A DNA stretch of 36,156 bases from Candidatus Dormiibacterota bacterium. Lineage in GTDB: Bacteria; Chloroflexota; Dormibacteria; Aeolococcales; Aeolococcaceae. A program made the translations under genes and the position numbers. The stretch covers positions 75,051 to 111,206 of the forward strand of contig PLZA01000018.1 of the NCBI GenBank assembly GCA_003153505.1. The letters run 5' to 3'. Shown here one piece after another: positions 9,085 to 16,839 of the stretch. Each line of letters opens with the position of its first letter. The stretch's first letter is position 1. The notes beneath the pieces were generated by a model that saw only the letters and a list, made by a program, of their open reading frames with translations, did no database searches and was not told where the DNA came from.

Positions 9085-10431
9085 TTAAACGACCTGGATA
9101 CTCACCGCGTAGGTGCTGGCGTTCACGGTCACCTTGCCGCTTTGGAAGCTCCTGGTGAAGGTCGATCCCGACACGGTGTATGGCCCGAGCGCAGCGCCCA
9201 AATTGGTCGTCAGATTCGAGTAGCTGATCACCGTATTGTCGGCACTGTGCGACGGCATGAAGTCGAGGTACGACGCGGAGCTCCGGCCGAGCAGATAGAC
9301 ACCGAGGCTGAAGGTCTCCCACTTTGCGAGTTGAGCTGACGATGCGGATACCCAGACCTTCGTCCAGCCGAGAAACGCCTTGCCACGCGCGGCCATGGCC
9401 GTCATCATCGCGAGGGACTGCTGCATTTCTGTCGCCGACGGGAACGCATTGATCGAGTTCTTGGGCTGGCGCAGGAAGAGTTCCGCAATTCCGGCGTCAG
9501 CGTTGGCCGTGGCCAAAATGCTCGAGTCCCTGGCGTAGTCGGGCCCGCTCACCAAGCCGTTGAACGCTAGATACTTGCCGCCGATTGCGGCCTTGTCGCT
9601 GTTGAGCAAAAGGACCTCATCTCCGAGCCACGTTGTCACCGAGTAGGTCTGGTGCGTCGACGGATTGACGGGAACGCCGCTGGCGTAGTGCCCCAGGACA
9701 TCGTCGCCCACCGAGTCAACCATCGCGCCGTCGAACCCCCCCCCAGAAACAGACGCGGCGAGTTGCGTGGCGTGCCACGCGCGGTAGGCGGCGCTCCCCG
9801 CATCCATGAGGTAGTTGCTGGGGAACATTGGAAGATTGATGAGCCTGCCGTGCGAATCGTGCGCGAACCACGTCGGGTGGGCCGACAGAACCTGGCTGTA
9901 CGTTGACGTACCTTTCTGGAGGTATGGGCCGACGTTGTAAACGAGTACGGTGAGGTTCGGATTCCACCCGTGCAACTGTGGAATCCACTTGGGATAGACG
10001 CCGGCATTGCCGATGAGGATTCGATCGTTGCGTGCCGCCGCCTGCCAGCCGGCCGTGCTGCGCTTGGCTGCGGCTCCGCCCCAATCGGAGGCCCATAGCC
10101 CGATGCTGGTTGCGGTAGTCGTCGGCGCGTTGCCAACGACCGAGCCATTCGATGTTTGATAAGCCGGGCCCATCGACTTTGAACCCGGGTTCGCCGTGCG
10201 GCCATCGGAGGATCCTGGGGCCGACGCTACGGCGGACTGACCAGTCCCACCATGAGTGGACGGGGTCAGGCCACTGGAGCGGCCGGAGTTCAGGGCGGTG
10301 ATCCCCGAGGCGATGTTTTTGACGACGGGCGACGAGGCGAAGGCGATGACGAAAAGAAGACTAGCGGCGATAAGTGCTGCGCTCTTGAGGGCGCGGTCGG
10401 TCCACCTTGGCTTCACAGGCATTCTCCCCAT
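9085..10431 (-). CDS. GHL15-like putative glycoside hydrolase, membrane-anchored or secreted
   Basis: From the ATG at 10431 this is 448 residues. Residues 15-34 are one hydrophobic segment ('SAALIAASLLFVIAFASS') that acts as signal peptide or N-terminal anchor. A Ser/Gly/Thr-rich linker of about 70 residues follows. Residues about 110-448 are a GHL15-like barrel paralogous to residues 58-400 of the protein at 4080-6797: 'GLWASDWGG', 'LIGNAGVYP', 'NYLMD' (D210), 'GFDGAMVDSVG' (D234, D239), 'GWTKVW' and C-terminal 'RSFQSGKVTVNAS'. Unlike its paralogue it has no TIG or CDTR modules, so it is a stripped-down version. The start is uncertain: ATG 10422 follows GGGGAG too closely, ATG 10431 sits under a hairpin, and GTG 10494 lacks a good Shine-Dalgarno site. 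Sugar hydrolysis is inferred from fold only. Confidence 0.78.
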   Translation of the reverse strand: MGRMPVKPRWTDRALKSAALIAASLLFVIAFASSPVVKNIASGITALNSGRSSGLTPSTHGGTGQSAVASAPGSSDGRTANPGSKSMGPAYQTSNGSVVGNAPTTTATSIGLWASDWGGAAAKRSTAGWQAAARNDRILIGNAGVYPKWIPQLHGWNPNLTVLVYNVGPYLQKGTSTYSQVLSAHPTWFAHDSHGRLINLPMFPSNYLMDAGSAAYRAWHATQLAASVSGGGFDGAMVDSVGDDVLGHYASGVPVNPSTHQTYSVTTWLGDEVLLLNSDKAAIGGKYLAFNGLVSGPDYARDSSILATANADAGIAELFLRQPKNSINAFPSATEMQQSLAMMTAMAARGKAFLGWTKVWVSASSAQLAKWETFSLGVYLLGRSSASYLDFMPSHSADNTVISYSNLTTNLGAALGPYTVSGSTFTRSFQSGKVTVNASTYAVSIQVV

Positions 10432-10433
10432 GT

Positions 10434-10453
10434 GCGCGGGTGCATACCCGCGC
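10434..10453 (-). promoter_or_regulatory. Hairpin at the translation start of the GHL15-like gene
   Basis: GCGCGGGT (10434-10441) and ACCCGCGC (10446-10453) form a perfect 8-bp stem with a 4-base loop, ending two bases before the ATG at 10431. In the mRNA it would sit where a ribosome binding site should be. It could mask initiation, or it could mean that the true start is elsewhere. Function is inferred. Confidence 0.4.
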
Positions 10454-10749
10454 GCTTCTCTGATATCCCCCGAGCGGCGCCCGGGGGCCCGCACAAAATG
10501 ACCTAGGAGATCTGGCTCGTCAAGGTCTGCGGCAGTCTACGACAACGGCGACACGCCGTGGCGGTGGTTTTGCGAACACGAAAAGCGGACGGCCGCGCCG
10601 ACAGCTATGGGCATCAGTCGGCACAGGCATCACCGTTCGAGCGGCTGCAGTCAGGGGCAGCGTTTCGCTGTCGCGGAGAGCCACGAAGACAACTCCGACG
10701 CACCTGAGTCAGGGTCCCTTGCAGACAGTGACGCAGGCACGAGGGCTGC
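10454..10749. other. Non-coding stretch between the phosphoesterase and GHL15-like genes
   Basis: There is no convincing gene here. It holds the 3' flank of the phosphoesterase gene and the 5' region of the GHL15-like gene. Small dyads are present, including CAGCG-TTT-CGCTG (10658-10670) and ACGGCG-ACA-CGCCGT near 10541-10555. Neither is strong enough to call a terminator. The first might end phosphoesterase transcription, but it lies about 80 bases past the stop. Confidence 0.5.
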
Positions 10750-12114
10750 CTAGGTTGGATCGTTAGGATCTGGCGGCTGAGCGTTGAGAATGGAACTCAG
10801 CGGTACCGGAGATTGCCGCATCTGCACGGGTATCAACGGCGTCTGACTGTAATTAAACATGTTGCTGAAGTCATAAGCACTCGCGTCGTTAGTGCCGAGT
10901 GCCGGGAGGCCGAAGGTGTGCTCGATGTAGGCGAGGATGCCTGCCTGCGTGGCTGTCGTGTGGTCGGTATCTCCAGCGACGGCATATGGGCTCACAATCA
11001 CCATTGGAACCCGCGGGCCGTAAGCAGAGGACGGCGGGGTGACGTGATCATAGAAGCAGCCACAATCGTCGTAGGTGATGAAGATGGCCGTTGAGAGCCA
11101 CTCAGGCCCCTTCTCCAGAGCCGATACGACCGAGCCGAGCCAATTGTCGCCCATGAGCATCGAGCGACCATTGTGCTGCGAGTCAGCGTAATCCGGCGTC
11201 ACCAGCGAAACGGCCGGAAGTGTTCCGTGGGTGGCGTCGGTGATGACCTGTTTTGCCAAGTGGAGGTCGTTGTGCTCTGGTGTATCGAGGCAGTCTGCGA
11301 ACGTCGGGCATGTGGCCCACTGATATCCGGAGTTCTGGAAGCCGGCCGTCCCGCTGGGGGGATCCCCCGCATCGATTTTGAAGGTGAGCCCGGCCGAATA
11401 CATCTCATCCATGATGGTCGGCACCCACTTCACCGGCGTCTTCGTGTAGGCACCGCTTCCGTTCTGCATAGGAATGCAACTGGGCACGAGCTGAACCTTG
11501 GCACCCGGTGCCGACTGCCACGCCGCGCGCCGGCCACTGTCACATCCCCAACCCGGCCCTGCCTTGACCCCAGGCGCAGGATTGACAGGGTTATCCCCAG
11601 TAAAGCCGTCGATGCTACTCGTCACGAGTTCCAGATGCCCCCCCCAGGACGCGGTGAGATCGAGCTGGAAGGTCGTATCACTGAGTGCGAAGCCTCGGAC
11701 GAGTGCCGCAAGGTTGGGGATCTGCGTCGGCTTGTACTGTGATAGGCACGCGTAGTTCGGGGCGCCGCAGCCCGAGATCAGATCGAAGTGGTTCATCTTT
11801 CCGCCATCGACGGCGACAACCTGTGGTCCGTTGTTATGCGCGACGTTCGGCGGGATGTCCGAAGCGATGCTCAATGGGATCGTCTTCCCCGTCGATATGA
11901 CGCCGCTGTTGGCTCCATTGCACCGGGCATCGCTAATGCACAGCAAGCCGAGCACGTTGTCAAAGCTATGGTTTTCCATATCGATGACGACGACGTGCTT
12001 TATCGGATTCGACACGCTGGCTCTAGCGGAACGACCAACCAGAGCGCTCGGCACCAAGGCAGCCAGCAGCAACGCAATCGGTACCGCCCTCAGCAGCAGT
12101 CGCCTCGTTAGCAT
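10750..12114 (-). CDS. Secreted phosphoesterase (phospholipase C / acid phosphatase family)
   Basis: This is a 454-residue protein. The ATG at 12114 has AAGGAGG a few bases upstream and begins a signal peptide ('MLTRRLLLRAVPIALLLAAL'). The Arg pair at 4-5 before a hydrophobic core could be a Tat signal, which is common for phospholipase C-type enzymes. Family marks are 'HVVVIDMENHSFDN' (40-53), which carries the metal-binding and nucleophile region, then 'SLVTPDYADSQHNG' (303-316), 'FITYDDCGCFYDH' (345-357) with metal-binding Asp and His, and 'GPRVPMVIVSPYA' (366-378). It should hydrolyse phosphate mono- or diesters outside the membrane; lipid, nucleotide or teichoic-acid substrates cannot be told apart. 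The Cys-rich middle suggests disulfides. It follows the BNR propeller gene on the same strand, 236 bases away. Confidence 0.85.
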   Translation of the reverse strand: MLTRRLLLRAVPIALLLAALVPSALVGRSARASVSNPIKHVVVIDMENHSFDNVLGLLCISDARCNGANSGVISTGKTIPLSIASDIPPNVAHNNGPQVVAVDGGKMNHFDLISGCGAPNYACLSQYKPTQIPNLAALVRGFALSDTTFQLDLTASWGGHLELVTSSIDGFTGDNPVNPAPGVKAGPGWGCDSGRRAAWQSAPGAKVQLVPSCIPMQNGSGAYTKTPVKWVPTIMDEMYSAGLTFKIDAGDPPSGTAGFQNSGYQWATCPTFADCLDTPEHNDLHLAKQVITDATHGTLPAVSLVTPDYADSQHNGRSMLMGDNWLGSVVSALEKGPEWLSTAIFITYDDCGCFYDHVTPPSSAYGPRVPMVIVSPYAVAGDTDHTTATQAGILAYIEHTFGLPALGTNDASAYDFSNMFNYSQTPLIPVQMRQSPVPLSSILNAQPPDPNDPT

Positions 12115-12304
12115 GACCCCTCCTTCGCGGTCGATCACGTCAAACCGCCGTGTGGCGCGAAGTCTGTCACTGTGCCCACGGGGATGTCAATGGCTTGCAC
12201 TCACAGAGGAGCTGGTATCAAAGCCGAGCTGTACATCTAGAGGAGTACACCTACAAGACACCGAGGGTCCAACCTAGCCTCCGCGGGAACCTGAGAGCTC
12301 CCGG

Positions 12305-12321
12305 CCAGCGTCCGTCGCTGG
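12305..12321 (-). terminator. Hairpin after the BNR propeller gene, with an alternative arm
   Basis: CCAGCG (12305-12310) pairs with CGCTGG (12316-12321) around a 5-base loop, about 30 bases past the stop at 12351. A second CCAGCG at 12328-12333 can pair with the same CGCTGG, so two hairpins exclude each other. The simple reading is a terminator. No gene-regulatory role is shown. The rest of 12115-12350 shows nothing else firm. Confidence 0.5.
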
Positions 12322-12350
12322 TCTCTGCCAGCGGGGTGACGCCCGACAAT

Positions 12351-14651
12351 CTACGGCGCCGTCGCCACCGCGATGCCGTTTCCGAGCGTGGCGAGGTACA
12401 CGCTGCCGTCACTTCCCGCCGCCAGTGCGATCCCATCGCTCGCAACCGCGGCGAAGTACGGGTCGGCAAACCCGGCGGACGAGGGGCACGTTGTCGCGCA
12501 CTGCGTGACCTGCACCTCCCAGAAGCTCGGAGCGGTGCCACCACCGGCCATGTAGACGTAATCGCCGCTCGAGCTCGCGTAGGTTGCGAGCGGCCCGCCG
12601 GGCGTCGTGGTCACCCAGGTCGGCAGCGCGCAAACGCTGCTGCAGGTCGCGGTGTCAACCGCACCGAGCCCGTTGGTGTTGGAGATCCAGACCTCTGACG
12701 GCGTGCTCGGGTCCCCCACGACCCACCCTCGTCCTGGAGCGATGCCGGTGTCCGCATACACCTCGGCCCACGGAGCGAATGCGGCCCCATCAAAGGTCGA
12801 TTCCCAGACGGCGTGGGTGCCGGTGTCGTACATGAACACGGCGCTGCCGTCGGCGGCCCACGCGAGGCTGACGCCATGCGTGTCGCCGGGGGAGATCGAC
12901 GGTCCACCCGAGGTTCCGGAGGCGATGAGGGTCCATACCCCGGTCGTGGCCGAGCCGGTGAATGCGTAGACACCGGTCTTCTGAAATGCGGCCAGCAACA
13001 CGTCGACGCCCGGGCTGATCGTATGCGTCGCAAGCGCGATCGGCCGGGACGAAACGCCGGCCGGTACCGGCAGTGATGTCCACGCCCCCCCGGTCGCCCA
13101 GGTTGCGTCGTAGAAGATCGAGCCGGATGCGTTGCTGGTGCGGCTGCCACCCGAGACGACGAGCGCCGACGGCGACACGCTCGTATCCCAGGCGACTGCG
13201 AGACCGGTGCCATTGTTGGCGGCGAAGATCGGGGGAGCGAGCGCCCCGTTCACGTCGTTCATCCGGTCGGCGGAGGTGAGGACGTTCCAGTCCGCGTCAG
13301 AGGCTGCGACGTTGGCGCTGTCGGCCGGGTCGACCGCCACCGCAAGGTCGAACGTCGAGTCCAGGCCTTCAACGGCGGGAAGCCATGCGGGCGATCCCGC
13401 CGGGTCGAAGTGCCACACACCCGATCGCCCGGCGACCAGCAGTTCGTCGGGTGCGCCGCCATCGCGCGTCACCATGAGGATGCTCGAGCCGGCGAAGAAA
13501 TCGACGGTGCTCCCGCTGCAGAGTGAGCTGGCCGACGAGGGGCAGCCACCGATCATTGCCGACGGGCCCAGATTCTGGCCGGCGCGCCCGGCGTTGGTCG
13601 CCTCCCACCAGGGGGTCGCGGTGCCGTAGATCGTGGTTCCCACGCTGCCACTGGGGACCAGACCGGTAATCGCCACGTGCGTCCCCGTCACAAGCAGCTG
13701 CTCGACGTCGTTGGTTCCGTGCCCAGCGTACGTCGCCGCGTAGAGCACATCCACGGGCGCACTCCCGGAGACGGTCTCGTAGCCGGTCAGCGTGTACCAG
13801 TGGGATGAGGCATCGAGCACGGTCCATTTCCCGCCAGTCCAGTACCCGATCCCATTTGCCCCCACCGCGTACACCCGCGTGCCGAGGCTGAGCAACTCCT
13901 GAACGCCGGTGGACACACCCCTGCTGGAGCTGAGCGCTTTGCTCCCCACTTTCGAGTGCAGGCCGGTCACCTCGTACACGCCCTTGCTTGCGCCGGTTCT
14001 GGCGATGACGGAGACGAAGGCGTCCCCCTTTCCGTCGAGCGTCAGGGAATTGAGGAATGACGTGCATAGGGCGACGCATTGCCAGCCGGCGCTCAGGGTG
14101 GCGGACGTCAATGACCAGCGCTGGAGGCCGTGACCGAATGAGGCGGCGTACAGAAACGATCCATCACTGCCGAGAAGGTTGCCGGTCGCCCTGGGATGTC
14201 CCATCTGACCCGGCAGATTGGTGCCGTCGAAAATCGGCGGCGAACCCGAGCCGGCCGACGCCGACACGCTCCAGGTCGTACCGTCGTCGAGCGATTGGGC
14301 GACGCCGCCGCTGGTGGCGCTGCCCACTGCCGCGTACCAGGTGCTGCCCACCGTCAGGAGCGCCGCCACGTGATACGCCATGCTGGGAAGTCCGGCGTCC
14401 TCCGGAGTCCAGGACTGACCGCCGTCGACCGACCGGAAGAAGCCCTGGGTATCACCGCCGGCGACGAGTGTCCCATCGGCGGACTCCGCGATCACGCTCA
14501 TGAAGCCCCCACCGCTCACCGCGGAATTGCGAAATGCGGGACCCGATCCGGCGGCGTGCACAGGCTGGATGGCGGGAACTGCCGCAAGGAGGAGCCCAAG
14601 AGCACTCATGAGTGCGACCCGGCAGGTCACTCGGCTCGCTGTCCCCACCAT
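12351..14651 (-). CDS. Secreted BNR/Asp-box beta-propeller protein
   Basis: This protein has 766 residues. The ATG at 14651 follows GGAGG with 7-base spacing, and the product starts with a signal peptide ('VALMSALGLLLAAVPAIQP', cleavage after 'VHA' near 33). Two Asp-boxes are clear, 'SVDGGQSW' (74-81) and 'SLDDGTTW' (120-127). Later repeats are degenerate Gly/Trp/Asp-rich beta strands ('DGSVYLATLGNGIAVA' at the end). This is the sialidase/VPS10/photosystem-assembly-like propeller architecture. The Arg triad and the FRIP motif of true sialidases are not evident, so I do not call an enzyme. It is more likely a binding protein or a remote glycosidase. Several Cys pairs ('CVALCTSF', 'CPSSASSLC', 'CSSVC', 'CATTC') suggest extracellular disulfides. 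Confidence 0.75.
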   Translation of the reverse strand: MVGTASRVTCRVALMSALGLLLAAVPAIQPVHAAGSGPAFRNSAVSGGGFMSVIAESADGTLVAGGDTQGFFRSVDGGQSWTPEDAGLPSMAYHVAALLTVGSTWYAAVGSATSGGVAQSLDDGTTWSVSASAGSGSPPIFDGTNLPGQMGHPRATGNLLGSDGSFLYAASFGHGLQRWSLTSATLSAGWQCVALCTSFLNSLTLDGKGDAFVSVIARTGASKGVYEVTGLHSKVGSKALSSSRGVSTGVQELLSLGTRVYAVGANGIGYWTGGKWTVLDASSHWYTLTGYETVSGSAPVDVLYAATYAGHGTNDVEQLLVTGTHVAITGLVPSGSVGTTIYGTATPWWEATNAGRAGQNLGPSAMIGGCPSSASSLCSGSTVDFFAGSSILMVTRDGGAPDELLVAGRSGVWHFDPAGSPAWLPAVEGLDSTFDLAVAVDPADSANVAASDADWNVLTSADRMNDVNGALAPPIFAANNGTGLAVAWDTSVSPSALVVSGGSRTSNASGSIFYDATWATGGAWTSLPVPAGVSSRPIALATHTISPGVDVLLAAFQKTGVYAFTGSATTGVWTLIASGTSGGPSISPGDTHGVSLAWAADGSAVFMYDTGTHAVWESTFDGAAFAPWAEVYADTGIAPGRGWVVGDPSTPSEVWISNTNGLGAVDTATCSSVCALPTWVTTTPGGPLATYASSSGDYVYMAGGGTAPSFWEVQVTQCATTCPSSAGFADPYFAAVASDGIALAAGSDGSVYLATLGNGIAVATAP

Positions 14652-14722
14652 CTGAACGCCTCCACGCATGCCAGGCCGCTCATGTGCCGGATAGCGGCCG
14701 CGCGCGAGGCAGGTCGTACAAT

Positions 14723-14758
14723 ACGCGCTTGCGAAGCCGGGCAGTCGACGCGCTTGCG
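14723..14758. promoter_or_regulatory. Pair of 11-bp direct repeats between divergent genes
   Basis: ACGCGCTTGCG occurs at 14723-14733 and again at 14748-14758, 25 bases apart start to start. The pair lies in the 272-base gap between the divergent BNR propeller (start 14651) and NHL propeller (start 14924). On the minus strand a TATTGT box (14718-14723) abuts the first copy, and on the plus strand a TATCAT box lies near 14842. A regulator binding site for both genes is plausible but inferred. Confidence 0.35.
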
Positions 14759-14923
14759 CATCAGGGCACCGGCGCCGTGCCGCTGCTTTTGTCAGGGCCG
14801 ACGGGAACGCTCACGTCCCTACGCTCTGTAGCTCAAATCGCTATCATCGCGGTGGAGGCGGTCCCACGAGCGACCGCAAAGGGAGATCCCGAACGTAAGG
14901 CGGATCAAGGGGGTGGTGCAGTC

Positions 14924-16759
14924 ATGGCGTATCGACTTCGAGGCGCGGCCCGGCGGGCAGCCATTACGGTGTCGTTGATCTCAGGGCTTGGTCTGCTCGC
15001 ATCGGCCGAGGCCCAGGCGGCGGTGCTCGCGGCCACGCCCGTCACCACCATCGGCGGCAGCGCGACCGCCCAGGTGTACGCGTGGGGCGCGGCCACGATG
15101 CCCGACGGCTCGATCCTCATTGGTGACTACTGGAACCTGCGGATCGTTCACTACAACGCCGACGGCACACCGGCGACGCCGTTCGTCTTCGCCGGCAAGG
15201 CGGGTTTCGGGGCCGGTACCAACCAGGCTCCGTTCGGTTTGTGCGTCGACAACAGCACCGGTCCGGGGCGTGGTGATGTCTTCATGACCGAGGGCAGCCT
15301 GTACAACGTGAATGAGTACGGCCCGACGGGAGCGTTCATCACCAGCTGGGGGAACAACAAGGCTGTCCATTCGGTTGCCTTCAACTACCCGTCGCAATGT
15401 GCGGTGAACCCGGTCAACGAGAAGCTCTACATCTCCAACCAGTGGGGCCAGAGCATGGTCATTCTCGACCCTCGCAACCCGACCACACCCGCCCAGTTCA
15501 TATCGCCCCCTGCACCCAACACGTTCATCCAGCCGCGCAGCCTCGCATTCGACAGCGCCGGCAACGTTTGGATCGCCAACCAGGGGCACCACCGTATCGA
15601 CATCTACCCGAACGGCTTGACCGGCACCAAGCCGATCAAGTCGATCCTCCCGCCCGGCGGCGTGTCGACCACGTTTGACATGCGTGGTCTCGCCATCGAC
15701 ACGGCGAACAACCTTGCTTTCGTCAGCAACGGCCAGGGATGCCTGGTGCAGGAGTTCAACGCCAATCCGTCGAGCCCCAACTTCGGCCAGTTCATCACCA
15801 ACTTCAATGGCGTGGGTGCCACCGGAAGCGATTGTGGGACCGGCCCGGGTCAATTCGAGGACGGCGCCCGTGACATCGCTGTCGACGGTAACCACGATGT
15901 CTGGGTCAGCGATCTTGGCGACTTCCGCGCTGAGGTGTTCTCCGAGGCGGGCACGCTGGTTCGCTCGGTCCCCACCCCTCCCGGCCCTCCGCCCACCGGT
16001 GGGTTCAACGGACCGCGCGGGGACGCGTTCGACGCAGCCGGCGACCTCTTCGTCACCGATACCTACAACGAGCGGATGGAGAAGTTCACGCTGGTCGGCG
16101 GCGTGTACAAGTTCTCCCTGGCATGGGGCATGCGCGGGGAAACGCCCAACACATTCAACTATCCGCGCCTGATGTGCTTCGACCCGGTGAACGGTGACAT
16201 CATCGTCGCCAACACGGACTCCAACGAGATCGTCGCGTGGTCGACGTCCGGACACGAGGTGTGGGCCGGAACCGGCCTGGCCGACCCGTACGGCGTCGCA
16301 TGCTCGGCCAACGGCACCATCTACGCGGCCAACAGCAATGGCCAGGACGTGGTGGTCTTCAACAGCTCGGGTGTCCAGACCTCGACCATCGGCAGCCGGC
16401 TCGGGTTCGTGCGCGGCATCTGGGTTGACAGCGACGGATCCATCTGGACCGATGTCGATGCAACCGGCAACGTGTACCACTTCTCGGCCGCCGGAGTGCA
16501 GCTGTCGAGATTCAATGTCGGGGCGGCCAACGGCGCCTTCGGTATCGCCGGAGACGCGGGCTTCCTGTACATCGCACTCGCCTCGAGCAACACCGTCGCC
16601 CAGTACACGCGCAGCGGCACGCTGATCGGCACGTTCGGCGGCGCCGGAACGACGCTCGGGAAGCTGCGCACGCCGCAGGGCCTGGCGTTCGGACCCAACG
16701 GCCACCTGTACGTGGTCGAGCAGAACAACGACCGCGTCAGTGAGTGGGCCGTCTCCTGA
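14924..16759 (+). CDS. Secreted 12-repeat NHL beta-propeller protein
   Basis: This protein has 611 residues. The frame is open as far back as 14612, but the ATG at 14924 is preferred because AAGGGGGTGG precedes it and it begins a signal peptide ('MAYRLRGAARRAAITVSL', then 'GLLASAEAQA'). I count 12 NHL repeats, from 'WGAATMPDGSILIGDYWN' to 'GLAFGPNGHLYVVEQNND', ending at the C-terminus with 'RVSEWAVS'. It is paralogous to the three other NHL proteins here. The repeats have diverged ('GDYWNLRIVHY', 'ANSNGQDVVVF') while the count is kept. It converges with the TIM-barrel lipoprotein gene and shares a bidirectional hairpin with it. The ligand is unknown. Confidence 0.88.
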   Translation: MAYRLRGAARRAAITVSLISGLGLLASAEAQAAVLAATPVTTIGGSATAQVYAWGAATMPDGSILIGDYWNLRIVHYNADGTPATPFVFAGKAGFGAGTNQAPFGLCVDNSTGPGRGDVFMTEGSLYNVNEYGPTGAFITSWGNNKAVHSVAFNYPSQCAVNPVNEKLYISNQWGQSMVILDPRNPTTPAQFISPPAPNTFIQPRSLAFDSAGNVWIANQGHHRIDIYPNGLTGTKPIKSILPPGGVSTTFDMRGLAIDTANNLAFVSNGQGCLVQEFNANPSSPNFGQFITNFNGVGATGSDCGTGPGQFEDGARDIAVDGNHDVWVSDLGDFRAEVFSEAGTLVRSVPTPPGPPPTGGFNGPRGDAFDAAGDLFVTDTYNERMEKFTLVGGVYKFSLAWGMRGETPNTFNYPRLMCFDPVNGDIIVANTDSNEIVAWSTSGHEVWAGTGLADPYGVACSANGTIYAANSNGQDVVVFNSSGVQTSTIGSRLGFVRGIWVDSDGSIWTDVDATGNVYHFSAAGVQLSRFNVGAANGAFGIAGDAGFLYIALASSNTVAQYTRSGTLIGTFGGAGTTLGKLRTPQGLAFGPNGHLYVVEQNNDRVSEWAVS

Positions 16760-16780
16760 TCACTGCTCGGTAGTGCATGT

Positions 16781-16834
16781 GCGCGCGGTCTGTCGAGGCG
16801 CCGGATGGGAAGGCCTCGGCAGACCGATGCGCGC
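16781..16834. terminator. Bidirectional terminator between convergent genes
   Basis: GGTCTGTCGAGGC (16787-16799) pairs with GCCTCGGCAGACC (16813-16825), giving 13 pairs with one G-U. Outer arms GCGCGC (16781-16786) and GCGCGC (16829-16834) extend it across a 3-base bulge. It sits in the 80-base gap between the NHL stop (16759) and the lipoprotein stop (16840), so it can serve both strands. There is no U-tract on either side. Confidence 0.75.
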
Positions 16835-16839
16835 CGCTC

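Noticed and set aside
12351..14651. Sialidase identity for the Asp-box propeller
   Set aside because: Only two clear Asp-boxes are seen, and the FRIP motif and the Arg triad are not evident, so only a propeller fold is called.
14612..14923. Upstream extension of the 14924-16759 NHL gene by 104 codons
   Set aside because: It has no export signal and would place the signal peptide internally. It overlaps the divergent promoter region, and the ATG at 14924 has a proper ribosome site.
14981..16705. 574-codon open frame antisense to the NHL gene
   Set aside because: GC-rich codon bias leaves the opposite strand open. The antisense product is Arg/Val/Asp-rich with no motif, while the plus strand encodes a clear signal peptide and 12 NHL repeats.
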